Notes: generated by a model from the sequence alone, not told the origin. Positions 12,800 to 25,967 are shown, counted from the stretch's first letter. The stretch: DNA of 64,000 nucleotides from Malania oleifera (GCF_029873635.1 NC_080417.1:31422214-31486213); one strand, 5' to 3'. A program made the numbers and translations.

Positions 12800-14625
12800 T
12801 CGAGAGTTATGGTGTATTCCTAAAAGGGAAGGTGAAATGGGTGTTTAAAAAATTATTCCTAAGTCAATTTATCCCTATTTTAATTCTACAATCAGTATAA
12901 CACAACCTAAGATCTTTCTAAACAAGCATGAATCTCACAAATAATAATGTATACAAATATTTAAAATAATTATAACATTCAGCACAAATTGAACATAAAC
13001 ATACAAGTGCAGAAAGTAAAGTGTGGAAATTAAATAGAGTAGGGAAGAGGGAGCACAAACACAAAGTTTTTAACGAGGTTCGACAACTCCAGCCTACATC
13101 CTCACCTTGGACAAACCATCTAAGGATTTCACTATCCGCTCCTTAAAACTAGGACGGAGCTTCTCGTTACAATCCGCTGCTTACACGAGGCATAACTACC
13201 TCTTCCCAGTTCACAACCCGAACTGTAAATACAAATGATATGGAATTTTACGTACAAGTAAAATGCTTCTCAAATAAGTTGATTTGTACAAATAAAATTC
13301 TTAATGCACTCTCAAATGATTTTCAAATGAAGCTTGGTCTGTATAATTAAATCTCTCAAAAATATTTTGCAATTAATTGAGTGAGATAATGGAAAATAAT
13401 TTTCTTTTCAAATGGCCTTTGATAAATCAAGAAGCCTCTCAAGCAATTAATATATGAGTTAAAATATGCTCAAGGCTTTTTGTAATACTCAATAAGAATT
13501 TTCTCAAAAAATGATATTTCAAAGAAAGAGTAGGAGAGTGAATTTCTTCAAGATTGACCTTTGCAAAGCATCAAATGGCAAGAAGACTTTCAAGCAATAT
13601 ATATTGGTATAAATATATGCTCAAACTCAAACCTTGCTTGTAAACCCCAAAAAATAATTCCCCCAAAAAGATTTTCAAGAAGAATAGTAGGAGAAATAAG
13701 TTTTGATCTTCAAAAATGAAGTATAAAATATGTTTGGAAAATAAAGAATATGCAAGAATGCTTCCAAATGGTTTTTCTAACAATTTTCAAGTAGTTTAGG
13801 CTTGTATTTATAGGGAAAACCTATTATTAACTGTTTTATGGCTGTTGGGGGTATTAAAATATAATTTAATTTGAAAACTAGTTATTTTTTGGCTGTTGGG
13901 ACGCTTTTTGCACAGACACCCTTTGGTTTTTTAGACATAACTTTTTCTATAAAATTCCAAATTGGACGTTTTAATATAAACGGAAAGCTAATAGAAAATA
14001 CAACAACTTTCATGTTGAACACTTTCTAAGATAAGGAGTTTTCGATAGAGAAAATTGTTTATCAATGAAACAAAAGAAACATGAAAGGAATTTTTTTTTA
14101 ACATAATATTTTCTATACAACTCCAAATTCAACGTACTTGATATCAACAAAAAGTTAAGAGATAATTTCACAACTTTCATGTTGAATAATTTTTAAAATA
14201 AGGAGTTATTAATAGGGAAAAGTGCTCATCAATGCAACGGAAGAAACATGAAGGGTTTTTTTTTTTTAAAAAAAAAAAAAACTTGTTTTGGAAAAATGTT
14301 TTCACAATAGGTTTATGCCCCTAAGATCAATCTAAGGTCTTGGTCATTTTTTGAAAGCTTCAATTCAAATCATATGATTATGCATGCACAAATTGAAACA
14401 TAATTACTATTACAACTTAAATAATAAATAAAATCTTCATACTTCTACTCCTTAAAACTCTATGAAATACGCCAAAATTTGTGTTCGATTAGGTACTCCT
14501 TAACTTCCATTTTGCATCCCTTATTTGCGCCTTCTACATCATAAATCTGTTCAAAGATTAAATGTACAAATGAGGTGTTGTGATTTGTCATAATCAAAAT
14601 AAGAATTAGACTCAAAAAGTCTACA
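12800..14625 (-). repeat. 5' LTR of the TR-GAG element
   Basis: Matches 6039-7926, with the same TATA box (near 13805-13815, minus strand) and the same duplicated upstream segment, here slightly shortened. Its inner terminus has decayed from CA to CG. Confidence 0.85.
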
Positions 14626-14630
14626 AACTT

Positions 14631-14904
14631 AAGTTAGCCTATTCAAAGAAAATGTTACTCACTCTTCACACCTACAAAATATTGAAAAAAAAAATTGCTT
14701 AATGTATTATAGTGGGAGATCAAACCAATAATTTTAAAATAGAAAATTACAACAAAAAATAAACTCAAACTTTAGTTACTAAAAAGATGAACAATCATGG
14801 TATATTTTTCTTAAACAATTTTCACTAACTCAAAAAATGTTGTAAATTTTTAGTGGTCAGTCTCTAACATTAGATAATTGAAACTCTATGAGAAAAATTG
14901 ATCA
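14631..14904. other. AT-rich DNA, no gene seen
   Basis: Lies between the TR-GAG target duplication and the 3' end of the RTE LINE. It may contain LINE 3' untranslated sequence, but nothing specific is recognised. Confidence 0.4.
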
Positions 14905-14906
14905 TT

Positions 14907-15131
14907 TTAACAATAGAATGGTGGAGAGCAAGAAAATATTTTCATTAAAGGAGAGGAAGCATATTTGAGGAACTCTCGTAACATGATTAGATAACAATTA
15001 AGTTGCTTAGTAATACAAATATTACATAAATAATTAAGTCCCACTAGGCGTGGTCGCAAATTCACTCGATTCAGAGCATTTTCCTCTATTAGATTAAGGG
15101 TTATTAAATTCTTCCTCACTACCTCATTCAA
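14907..15131 (-). pseudogene. C-terminal end of the RTE LINE protein
   Basis: The frame reads NEVVRKNLITLNLIEENALN, the conserved tail of RTE proteins that follows a GRPK segment. It belongs to the surrounding LINE and is not an independent gene. It carries no catalytic residues. Confidence 0.7.
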
Positions 15132-16271
15132 ATTTATTTTTAGGTCTACCTCTACTCCTTTTTATACCAGAAACAATGACTAATTCACTCTTCACAGGTG
15201 CTCAACTAGGCGTGTGTTTGAAATGCCCAAACCATCTAAGCCGTCCCTCCCTTATCTCGTTTTCAATCAATGCTATACCTAAATTATTGTGTGTATGCTC
15301 ATTTTTTACTTTATCTTTTAATGTTAAACCATTCATCCACCTTAACATGCACATCTTAGCAACTTTCATTTTTTGTACACATTGTTTCTTAGTTGCTCAA
15401 TATTCTGAACCATAAAGCATAACTGGCCTTATAACTATCTTATAAAATATTTTATTTATTTTTAAGACTATTCTACGATCATACAACACACCTGACAGAC
15501 TCCTTTATTTTAACCAACCTGTCTTAATTCTATGTACTACATCTTCTTTAATTTTTCCCCTTCAGCTTCAATAATAGATCCAAGATATCTAAATCTATCA
15601 ATGTTATTAATCTCTTGATTATTCAGTTTAATCTTATCTCCATTGCTACTCCTTACATTACTAAAATTACATTTCATATATTATATCTTATTCCTACTTA
15701 GCCTAAACCCTTTAGACTCTAACGTGGCTCTCCAAAGTTTTAGCTTAGATTCTGCTCCGCTTCTACTATCATAAATCAACACGATATCATCTGCAAACAA
15801 CATACACAAAGGGATCTCATTTTAGATATTCATAGTTAGTTCATAAATTGCTAAAATAAAAAGATAAGGACTCAAAGTAGAACCTTGATATATACCTATT
15901 GTGATTGAAAACTCTTTAGAATCTCCTCTTACAGTCCTAACGTTAGTCACTACTTTATCATACATATCCTTAGTGATCTCCATATATCTACTGCAAACTT
16001 CCTTTTTTCTTTAACACCTACCAAAGAACTTCAATAGGTACTTTATTATAAGCTTTCTTTAGGTTAATAAAAACCATATCCAAGTCCTTCTTATTTTTCC
16101 TAAATTTTTCAATAAAAACACTTTAAAAGATAAATAACTTCTGTTGTTGATCTCGCAAGCACAAAACCAGTTTGATATTCTAAAATTTTCATTTTAAATC
16201 TTATTCTATGTTCAATTATCCTTTCCATAATGTCATCGTATGACTCATAATTTTAATTCTATGATAGTTAT

Positions 16272-17855
16272 TGTTAATCATCGCAACCCGGAGTATATAG
16301 AGTCATAGGGGAGGTGAATGGACTCTTTTCGTGTATTTTGATTTTCTTTAAAAAATAAAACTCTTGGCAAGATTGCAAGCAATTATATCACAATATACAT
16401 AATATAAATCAAGCACAAGACAAATAAAATAAAGAGAATGGTAGAGAAAGATCAACACTAGGATTTTTACATGGTTCGGCACCAAGCCTATGTCCACGCC
16501 TTAGCACTAAATCAAGGATTCCACAATCCACTAAGGATACTCCTTCACCGGCAGAGAAGTCTTACAACTCGGGAACAAATCCCTACCGCGCTCACCAAGA
16601 GTCTTCACTTTGGTTCACAAAGAACCTTCACCAAACGGTTCACAAAGAACATTTACAACAAGAAGATTATTTACAAAGAAATGCTCCTCAAATGAGTTGA
16701 AATCAATTACAATTCAAACCTCACACAATTCTCTCAAGTAATGAATCAGACAAGACTGGAGAGCAAGAGAGAATGATCACTTGTAATGAAAAACTAATAT
16801 GCAAAGTGCCTAGGTTTTGTAATCAAAGATGTTTTTCACTAAGAATGATCAAAAACCATATTAAACAAGTCTAAGGACTTGTATTTATAGCCAAAAACCC
16901 TTACTAGCCGTTATTGGACCGTTGAGAGCAAATCCCAAAAGAAACTAGTTGTTGGTGCACTGTTCATGATGCGAATCGTCGACGAGTCCTCACCAGTCAT
17001 TGACGAGTAACCCTCACTTTTTGAAGAGTCAAATAGGCTAAAAACTCGTTTTGGCTATTGGAATTGTTAGTTGATGAGTGCAAGCCACTAGTTGACAAGA
17101 ACTCTATTTTTTTCAATCTTAATAAGCCTCTAAATGAACTAACTCATACTAGGACAAGTGCCAATAAGATATGATTGTTCTAATGATGCTTTTGGCTTAT
17201 CCAAATGAATCTCCCCTTGAGTATAAGATATATTGTTTATGAAAATACATTTTAAAGCTCATTTAGATATCTTATATGCTTATATGTCCTCTTATAAAAA
17301 TATGCTTGACTTTCTTGAGGCTTTAGGACATAAAGCTCTTTTTGACAAAAACCGGGACAAAGTATGTAAATGTTTATAAAATAAAGATGTTAAAAGACCT
17401 GTACCTTATGAAAACATATTTGAGTTTAGGATTTATTTGACAAACTATTTGTTTTATATTTGAAAGTTATGTATGTTGAGTTTGTGACTTTAGTGAAATC
17501 TTATAAACTCATGTGTCCTAATATGCATGTGCAAATTGCTTAACTCTTGCTCAGAAATCATGCAAGAAACAAAATCGCAAAAGTTACAAAATAAATTACC
17601 TCAAACACACACCCATTGCATATAAACCTACAATAATCTTCCTTTGGTTGTGCTTGAGCTCTTCCGAGTGAGTGTCCATTTGATCTTTCTTATTCGAACT
17701 TTTACTCAATTTGATCTTTGCCTTTGATTCAGTACTTCATGCAGGAGTACCTATACTAAACATGATTTGTAAAGATAGGAAAGCACTAGGAACAACAAAT
17801 AGGTTAATATCATCAAAACACATTAAATATGATAGCGTAGCCACCCAAGCTAACG
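16272..17855 (-). mobile_element. Solo LTR inserted in the RTE LINE
   Basis: The segment starts TGTTAATCATCGC and ends GCTAACG (CA decayed to CG). It is flanked by GTTAT on both sides (16267-16271 and 17856-17860). It splits the RTE reading between the SDIQSC block and the MSHTM block. The minus-strand TATA box (GCTATAAATAC) is near 16886-16896, and a TCGTCGACGAG motif lies upstream of it near 16976-16987. No internal region is present. An open frame at 16471-16695 lies inside the LTR and is not a gene. Confidence 0.85.
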
Positions 17856-19560
17856 GTTATTACAACTTTGAATATCACTTTTGTTTTTGTATAAAGGTAT
17901 TAACATACTTTTCCTAATTCTTTTGGCATTTTTATTTTTATTTTTATAATAGTGTTGAATATATTTGTGAAATAATTCCTTTATCCCCTAAACATTTCCA
18001 AACTTCAGTTGATATTTTATCTGGCCCTATAGATTTCTTACTTTTTATCCTTTTTAGTGTCATTTTAACTTCAAGGACTCTAATTTTGCGAATAAATCTC
18101 CCATTTTTAGCCTTCTCCTCAGTTGTCACTTCCAAGTTCAATCTTTTATTTTAGTTTTTATTAAACAACTTATCAAATTATCTCTACCACCTCTCTTTTA
18201 TGTCTTCTTCTCTAATTAAGACATTATCATTCTCGTCCTTTATACAGTTTACATCACCTAAATATTTGTATTTTCTTTCTCTAACTCTAGCAAGTTTATA
18301 AATGTCTTATTCTCCTTCTTTTGTATCTAGTTTAGCATATAAAATATCATAAATTCTATATTTAGCTTCATTGATAGTCTTTTTTACATTTTTTTATCAC
18401 TTCTTTATATTTTCAAAGTTTTTTATATTTCTACAATTTTGAGATATTTTATACCAATTTCTTTTTGTCTTAATAGCTTTTTGGACTTCTTGATCTCATC
18501 ACCAACTTTCTTTACTACCCAAGTATCTTCCTTTGGACTCACCTAAAACCCCTTTTGCTATCCTTGTGGTGTAATTTGTCATCTTATTTTAAACAGTATT
18601 TGCATCAAACTTATTCCCTACTATCAAATCACATTCATTGGTTATTTCATCTTTGATTTTACTATGTTATCTCTTTTCAAGTTCTACCATCTAGTCCTTT
18701 TGTGTTAATTCATACTACTCATTCTTTTCCATTTTTAAATATGTATATCTAGTTTTAAGACTTAATGTTGTATAACCAGACGTTCACTTGAAATAACTTT
18801 ACAATAATTATAAGATAGATGATCCCCATTCTTAGTTAAGACGAAATCTATTTGACTTTTATTATACTCACTCTTAAAAGTTATTAAGTATTATTCTCTT
18901 TTTATAAAGCAAGTATTCGATATAACCAAATTGTAAGACATGACAAAATCTAATATTGTAATTGTATCATCGACCTCATCTTTATCTCCATACCATATGA
19001 CTTCCATGTATCCTCTTATATCCTATATTGTCCTTGCCAATGTGACCATTCAAAATAAGATCCTATGAATGTCTTTCAGACATTTGTATACCATCCATAT
19101 CTTCCCAAAATTATCTTTTCAAATTTTTTGTTAAGCCTATTTGGGGAGCATACACACTAATGACATTTGTTATCTCTTGACCTAAGCTATCCTGATTTTA
19201 ATGATCATATCCCCTATTCTTGTAACGTCTATTACATTATCTTTTATGTCTTTGTCTACAATAATACCCACTCCATTTTATGTTTTTCTTTACTAGTGTA
19301 ACAAAGTTTAAATCCCGATTTTTCAATTTCTCTAACTTTCTCTCATCCATATTCGTCTCTTGAAGGCAGATTAAGTTAATTTTTGGTTTAAACATTATTT
19401 TCACTAATTCCATGTTTTTTTCTCATAAGAGTCCCTATATTCTAAGTTGCTAATACTATCTTAATTTCTTGAGCTAACTTATTTACCTTCTCCCTTTTTT
19501 ACCAACCTGATCTACTCCCTTGATGTAGGTGAATTTAGTAAGAACTATCATAAGATTTGA

Positions 19561-20151
19561 CAAAGTTTTACACTGATTGTCAACTACCAAACACAATTTT
19601 ACTCCTTTATTTGGGGTTGGGACCAGCTTTGTTTACAAATAATTTGTGTTACATAGGCGAAACTCACATTTGCATTTTTTTTTTTTTTTTGCAAACTTAT
19701 TTCACATAAATAAATTTCTAAGTCACACCCTATAACTAATAGGAACCACACACACAATACAATGCATTGAAAAAATTTAAAGCATACAATTTTGGGTGTT
19801 AATATCCAAGCTAGACTAAAATTGAAAATCGTGCAATAGTACTTTTTGAAAAATTTTGTTTATTCTAAAACTTGCAAATGAAAAACACAAAAGTGTATAT
19901 ACTAAGCCTACAAATCAAAAACACAAAATTTATATTACAAACCAACAATTGGAAAAATTATTAATAATCATAATAAGAAAAGAAATAACAAGATAGGAGA
20001 AGATCTCACTCACGGGTGAAACTAAAAAAGGTAACAACAACCACTTGAAAAATACTTTCGTAAGTACCATTGACGTAAGAAATTTGATACTGCTAATGAA
20101 AATCAATTTGAAGAATTTTTAAGTAATGAGGGATTGCCAGAATACTTCAAA
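19561..20151. other. AT-rich DNA, no gene seen
   Basis: The left part may still belong to the 5' region of the RTE LINE. A T-run is at 19676-19690. Nothing further is recognised. Confidence 0.45.
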
Positions 20152-20611
20152 TATAATATTGACTCTATGAGGCTGATCCCATTTTAATTATGACAAAACC
20201 AATGTTTTTCACCAGTACACTGAGTTTCTTGAATAGGTTTATTCTTGCAAACACTGATGGTAGAAACTCAAGTAAGTCATACGGACTATGAAGATCAAGC
20301 TTCATTTATGGCATCTGAAGAATCAAAAGAATGAAGACCTATTTGCTATTGTATTTGCATTAATTTTTAATTGGTCTATAATAATTTATAGGGTCTGTAA
20401 TAATGCATATGCATGCATGATAGGGTTTAATGCTTAACATGACCATAGATTGGCCTTACGACGATTTTTTAAGTAGACTTCAAAAGACTTAGATTGACCT
20501 TAAGGCTCATAATTCTACATAAAAATGTTCCCTATTGTCTTAAATTTAATTATCATATGAATAGGGACAACCTTATAAAGAGAATAGGACCGAAGAGCTC
20601 AAAAAGGGCAT

Positions 20612-20977
20612 GTTCGGTCGACCGAACATTTATACACAGGGCTCTTCGGTCGACCAAACCTTTATACACAGGGCTCTTCCACCGGGTCAACAGTTTGACC
20701 CTTCTATCGACTAAACCTAAAATGAGCTGCAACACTCTGGTCGACCGAATTGACACGTGGGGAGATCCCAACTGCCCGGTCGACCGAACTCTCAGTACAA
20801 AAATTACCTAGTCGACCGAACACCAAGTTCAGTCAACCGAACCCAAAACGGTTGACCAAACCTTGGAGGTTCGGAAATCGCCTTATGAATGGTCGACTGA
20901 ACTCATAGTTCAAATTCTTCTTGATAGACCGAACTTGGCACCACGGTCCACTAAACCACAAAAGTGGTCGACCGAAT
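20612..20977 (+). promoter_or_regulatory. U3 array of GTCGAC-type motifs, copy 2
   Basis: About 13 variants of GGTCGACCGAAC are spaced 20-50 bp apart. They lie upstream of the TATA-like CCAATATATAG near 21090. The arrangement matches the arrays at 1745 and 34185. Confidence 0.6.
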
Positions 20978-21884
20978 CTCTCAAGTTGTCAAAATTTTTA
21001 CCGAGTTAAATGAGGTTAATTTCCTTAAACACTTTTAAAAACATTTTTAAAATTTCCCATTGTGTCCCAATGGTTACTTTTTAAGTCCCACCAATATATA
21101 GCACTTTATTTGCCTTAATTTGTCACGCCCCGAACCCATAGATGGGTCTAAGGTGTGAATATAGTAACTTACCCTGTCTTTGTATTAATTCAAACATACA
21201 TGATACAATACAATAAGAGGGTCCGACCCCATGAGATACACGAATGCCCTATACACATACACATATACATCCAAACTCATCAGTTACGTAGCGAAAAATG
21301 TTTCATCTATCTATATAACATACCATACTAGAGTCTATACAAAACTAGGATACACAAACCCATACAATACTAAGATATACAATCCCATAAATATCGTACA
21401 TACTTTGGGTGTCTACAAAAACCATTACGACAACTCGGCTACAAAATCTCGTACCTAATCAAATACTAATAGCAGCTAAAGACACCCCCCGCTTCCGATT
21501 GCTAGGATGCTAAACACAGTTACCTGATGGACCTGAAAACATTGTACGTACATTCAGGGTAAGATACCTCTCAGTAAGGAAGAAAGCAAGTTATATCAGT
21601 GTGGCATGCCAGTGTTATTTTACGCAAAACATAACATTATACAATACGATACAGTTCGAAAACATTTCCATACAATTCCATACAGTTCCAGTATTTTCAA
21701 AAATGCATTCCAGTACATACGATACCCAAAACATACGGTTAGTGTCGTCACACTAATACACAACTACGCTATGAAACTCGAAACTTCACAGCGATTACAT
21801 TGCCAATACAATGTAGCTCACAACAGTACGCAACTACTCCATGAATCCAAAGTTTCACAGTGATTACATTGCCAACACGCAACT

Positions 21885-24221
21885 TGTAACACCCCGACCC
21901 CGAGGGGTCTGGGATATTAACTTTTTACTACTGATTTACAGCGGAAGCAAATAAACTCAACTTTTATTAAACCAGAGCGCTAATCATCCATATTACAATC
22001 ATTTATTTCAAAAGAAGAAAAATTACACAAACATAAATATTGAAACCATACTAATATTTCTAATCAATCTTTATTTTTCTAATCCCCACCCGCATGCTTG
22101 CTAAGCCTGATTTCCGACATGTCCTTCAGAATTATCTGAAATAAAATATGATTGGGGTGAGACAACGCTCAGTAAGTAAATAAGATTATTATTAGTGTGT
22201 GGCCAAAATGAGCTTTTAAAAAAAATTTCGTAAAACAATATTTAATACTATAACTTCAAAACTACTTTTAGAATAAACATAAATTTAAAAAATTCCTGCA
22301 TAAAACTTTTGTCATCAATTCTAACTGTAAATTTTTATAATCATATACTATAACTGTTAAATTAAACTTTTAACTTTAAAACTGTAAAAATATTTAATGA
22401 TAAACATACATATACTTTTCCTTATACGTTTTCCTTAGATCATCATTTAAGCACCAAAATGATCCTTTTCACGTAAACTTACACTTTTCGTTCAAATCAT
22501 CAGTAACTTTGTACACGTAATTAAATATGTAGAAACATATATTGTAAAAATCACCCTTAGGCCTGTTTGCCGTAAGTCATGTTTACCCCCATGACTGGGT
22601 TGTGCGGTCCGAAGACTGGACTTAGTTGGTTGGCCGACCAAACTAAATCAACGTACGTAAACTTTAAGTGAGATTTTCCTTATTAAGTCCTGGTCCGGAA
22701 CCAGGTGTGCACTCAGGAGAAATCCACTAACATAAATAACCACTCTGTAAACAGTGTGGGTGCACTCTGATCCGTATAAACTTTAAGCTGCGGTACCGAG
22801 CATCTGTAACTTTGAACTTTCGTTGCCATAAGGGGTTTGAAATCATCTTATTATCATTTATGCAATTTAAAATAATATCGTGAAAATCTCATCTTTACTC
22901 ATATTTACATAAAAAAATGTAACGTAGAAATAAACTCATGCCACACAATTTTTGTGTTAAAAATATATATAATTTTATTTTTGAATAGAAAGAAATGCTG
23001 AAAATTTACCCGAGAGGATTGGAACATTTCTTAACCCAAAAATAGATGCAAGTATATTAAAGATAGAACTAGTATAATTAAATATACGTAAAAATAAACT
23101 CATGGAAATTTTGTGGAACTAAGTAACATAATTAAAATTTACGTACATAATAAACTCGGGTATGAATTTAAAATAAAAAGAAACTAACATAATCAAAATT
23201 TACTTACCTTCTTCTTTTACCGTGTGCTACGAACACAATAACTATCTTTAAGATATGAGATCGGAAAGAGTGGGTGATTGAGAATTTATTTAAAAATTCT
23301 CTCTCCACCACAATTTCTTTCACTCACTAATCCTTCTCTTCCTTGAAAAATTGTTGTGAAAAATGAAGGTTGAGAGCTCCCTATTTATAGGAAAATTTTG
23401 GGGAAAGAATGAAATTTATAAAAGTGTGGGGAGATGGGTGAAATTATAATTTTTAAAAATAAAGAATGGGCAAGGGATGGGTAAGGTATGGGTTGAGTAT
23501 GGGATGGGGATGGAGACCATGTGGGAGTGCTTGCCACCATTCCCATTAAATAAATTTTTAATTAATCACTTACCTAATTAATTAATCAATTAGTTAATTA
23601 ATTATTTTATTATTTTATTATTTTTCTTAATCATTATTATCATTATTATTATCATTGTTATTACTTTTAAACTATTTTGAGTATTTATTTATTTTATTAT
23701 TTATTTTTGAACAAGAATTAAATTTGAAATTTAAAAACTCATGTGAGCCCCACACGGTCTTGTGGGCCCCACACAACTTCGAGACCCAAATGGATCCTAC
23801 GTAACTCGAATAATTCTTATACGATTTTATGCATCCTAAATAGCTTTGAGACTCGTGTAAACCTCCATACGGCTTCGGGACTCATGTGGGCCCCACACAG
23901 TCTTGTGGGCCCCGCATATGATACTTACATTATTATTATTTTATCATATATTTCTACAAATTATGTCAGTCAAAACATTATTTTATGTACTTATTTACGT
24001 ATATAAACAGTGTCTACCCTGTTTATCCTATGAAATTCCATTTTGACCAGGCCGACCTCCAGGGAGCGACTGAGCCGCAATGGTCTCTGAGCACTCGCTT
24101 AGACAAGGTCTTTCTTAGGCATCAAACATGGAATCAAGGATCCTAACAGAGAAACACTTTCTTTTTTTTTAATACTAACTATTATTATTATTATTCATTT
24201 TTTTTTTCTTGGGTTATTACA
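21885..24221 (-). mobile_element. Solo LTR nested inside the Tekay 3' LTR
   Basis: The segment starts TGTAACACCCCGACCCC and ends GGGTTATTACA. It is flanked by CAACT at 21880-21884 and 24222-24226. It has no internal coding region and is about 2.34 kb long. The minus-strand TATA box (CCTATAAATAGGGAGC) is near 23378-23393, showing leftward orientation. The LTR belongs to a different family from its host. A cluster of GTGGGCCCCAC-like palindromes lies upstream of the TATA box. This is the youngest of the three nested insertions at this place. Confidence 0.88.
23741..23925 (-). promoter_or_regulatory. U3 cluster of GGGCCC palindromes
   Basis: Copies of TGTGGGCCCCACAC, TGAGCCCCACACGG and related forms recur between 23743 and 23920, upstream of the minus-strand TATA box. 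GTGGNCCC is the known core bound by plant TCP factors, so TCP binding is a reasonable inference that the sequence alone cannot prove. Confidence 0.5.
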
Positions 24222-25154
24222 CAACTACTCCATGAAACCTGAAACTTCACAGTGATTACATTACCAATACCGTGTAGCTCACATCCCACGGTGACCAGCC
24301 GGGATACGTAGTGATATTTCACACCCTCGGATAGAGTGCTGGGCACTCTCGCCCATGGTTTTCACACTGGTACATGGCGCAGGAAATTAGCCGTCACATA
24401 GCTATTTCGGCGTACGGTAATTAGCCGCCACATAGCTGTTTTACAAATACCTAGAACAATTACATACAACCATACATACCACACTTATTTGGTTTACAGC
24501 AAATCATATCGTTTTCCAATTCAACAATATAGTTTATGCAAATATGGATAATAGTCATCTCAATAATACAGTTTAAACAAAACGAACGATTTTCCAAACA
24601 AAGTAGAGATGATACCCAAAATCCCTAAATTTTCTCGAAAACTGCAACCCGAAAATCCCATATTTTTACTCGATAGATTTTCCCCAAATTAGTTGCCAAA
24701 ACATACATACGATCGTAGCCTACAAGCTTATCGATCCCGATTTCGAAAATAAACTTAAACTGAATCCCTTTACCTTAACCCGAATTCCAACTACGAACTC
24801 TACGGTCCCCAAAACTACGAACCGAGACTTCAAAACCTACAAACCACAGTACAATACATGCTTACAACTCATACTACTACACATATTTTGAATCAGAAAC
24901 GAAAATCGAGTCTTACCTTGATTTTAGCCCGAAACCCAAAAACGATTAAAACAAGATTCCCATCCGCTATAAATGTAGAGAATCCTTCCCTAATCCTCGC
25001 AGTACGTTGGATTTATGAATCAGGCGACAAATGGCGAAGAAAACTAGAGAGAGAGAGAGAGAGAGAGTTTTTCAAGTTCTAGAGAGAGAGAGAGGGAGAG
25101 GATATTTTGAGATTACTTAGCTCCAAAGTAATGGAAACTGATATTTATAGCCCT

Positions 25155-25370
25155 TTGACTTGGGTGGATTCGTCAACGAATTGGCGTCCCCGTTGACGAG
25201 TTCGCCATTACCTTCGTCGACAAAGCAGTGGCCTCGTTGACGCGCCTGAGATCCTCGGTTTCCCGAAATCTCTCGGTTTCTCCTCGTCGACGAGCCTCTG
25301 AATTTCATCGACAAGAACAGAAGGGACTTCATCGACAAACCCTGACCTTGTCCACGAATCCTACTTAATT
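25155..25370 (-). promoter_or_regulatory. U3 array of CGTCGACGA motifs in the Tekay 3' LTR
   Basis: Repeats of TCGTCGACGAG and variants such as TCGTTGACGAG lie 20-30 bp apart, upstream of the minus-strand TATA box GGCTATAAATATC near 25140-25152. The 5' LTR has the same array at 32300-32495. Confidence 0.6.
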
Positions 25371-25428
25371 TACCAATTTACCCTTCTTTCAAACATTTTA
25401 TCCATATACTATGGTTCAGGTCCTTACA

Positions 25429-25445
25429 ACCTCCCCTCCTTACAA
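25429..25445 (-). other. Polypurine tract of the Tekay element
   Basis: On the minus strand TTTTGTAAGGAGGGGAGGT directly precedes the 3' LTR start TGTAAGG. Confidence 0.75.
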
Positions 25446-25967
25446 AAATTTCCAAAATTTGCAATCTCTCATTACGAACACCTTCATACTACTACATACA
25501 TACACATAAATACACACTTTGAGGTGAACTGGGTGCCATTTATACTTAGCCCCTCTACGATACATACATACTCTAAAGAAAACGGTGGCCCTTTATACGC
25601 AGCCCCGTTATGATACATTCATACTCTAGAGAAAACGACGACTATTTATACGCAACCCCGATACAATACATACATACATACATACTCTAGAGAAAATGGC
25701 GACCATTTATACGCAGCCCCGATACAATACATACATACATACTCTAGAGAAAAAGATAGCCATTTATACGCAGCCCCATCATGATACATACATACATACA
25801 TTCCCTCACTTATGGCATAGGAATACCGTGGTTACATATATACGTGGTCTCGAGAGCTTACAATATAACATGACTCTCCCAGAGACTAACCACCAAATAC
25901 TAATACGATAATAGAGTATTACACATATACATACATACCCACACAAACCCTGCTATCCAACTACTAC
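25446..25967. repeat. Tekay 3' untranslated interior with ~58 bp tandem repeats
   Basis: From about 25528 to 25800, five imperfect copies of a ~58 bp unit are found. Each contains CATACTCTAGAGAAAA followed by CATTTATACGCAGCCCC, and the number of CATA repeats in the spacer varies. The segment lies between the chromodomain stop and the polypurine tract. Confidence 0.75.

Larger units (their letters stand above)
6039..14625 (-). mobile_element. Complete gag-only LTR retrotransposon (TR-GAG type)
   Basis: The two LTRs (6039-7926 and 12800-14625) are direct repeats. The 5-bp sequence AACTT occurs immediately outside both ends (6034-6038 and 14626-14630), so this is a complete insertion with its target duplication. 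A primer-binding site complementary to initiator Met-tRNA (TGGTATCAGAGC on the minus strand) lies inside the right LTR and a polypurine tract (AAAAGGGGGAGA) inside the left one, so the element is oriented leftward. Only a frameshifted Copia-type gag is found (11437-12650). The remaining ~3.5 kb of interior shows no protease, integrase or reverse transcriptase. It therefore looks like a non-autonomous derivative mobilised in trans by a Copia relative. Confidence 0.85.
14905..19560 (-). mobile_element. RTE-type LINE, decayed, split by a solo LTR
   Basis: Read on the minus strand, conserved RTE blocks appear in order. The endonuclease start is near 19470 (NIGTLMRK). Near 18540-18200 is the linker (LDTKEGE, then YKLARVRERK and CIKDENDNVLIREEDIKERW). 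The RT start is at 18141-17944 (KKSIGPDKISTEVWKCLGDKG), followed by RKSMLIPLYKNKSDIQSC near 17900. After the solo LTR at 16272-17855 the reading resumes with RIKIMSHTMTLW, then [10 protein letters not shown] near 15800, then GFRLSRNK, and ends with VNLRPRL near 15050. Numerous stops and frameshifts make it inactive. It is an old insertion that later received the solo LTR. Exact ends are not defined. Confidence 0.85.
21121..25428 (-). repeat. 3' LTR of the Tekay element, with a nested solo LTR
   Basis: Aligns with 30696-32562 once the 2.3 kb insertion at 21885-24221 is removed. Compared with the other LTR it also carries an extra tandem copy of a ~65 bp unit containing TTCACAGTGATTACATTGCC (21776-21884). 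(GA)n runs lie at 25044-25067 and 25081-25100. Confidence 0.85.

Noticed and set aside
20494-20811. Plus-strand frame of about 105 codons in the GTCGAC array
   Set aside because: It lies in an LTR U3 and repeats VDRT-like words that derive from the DNA motif.
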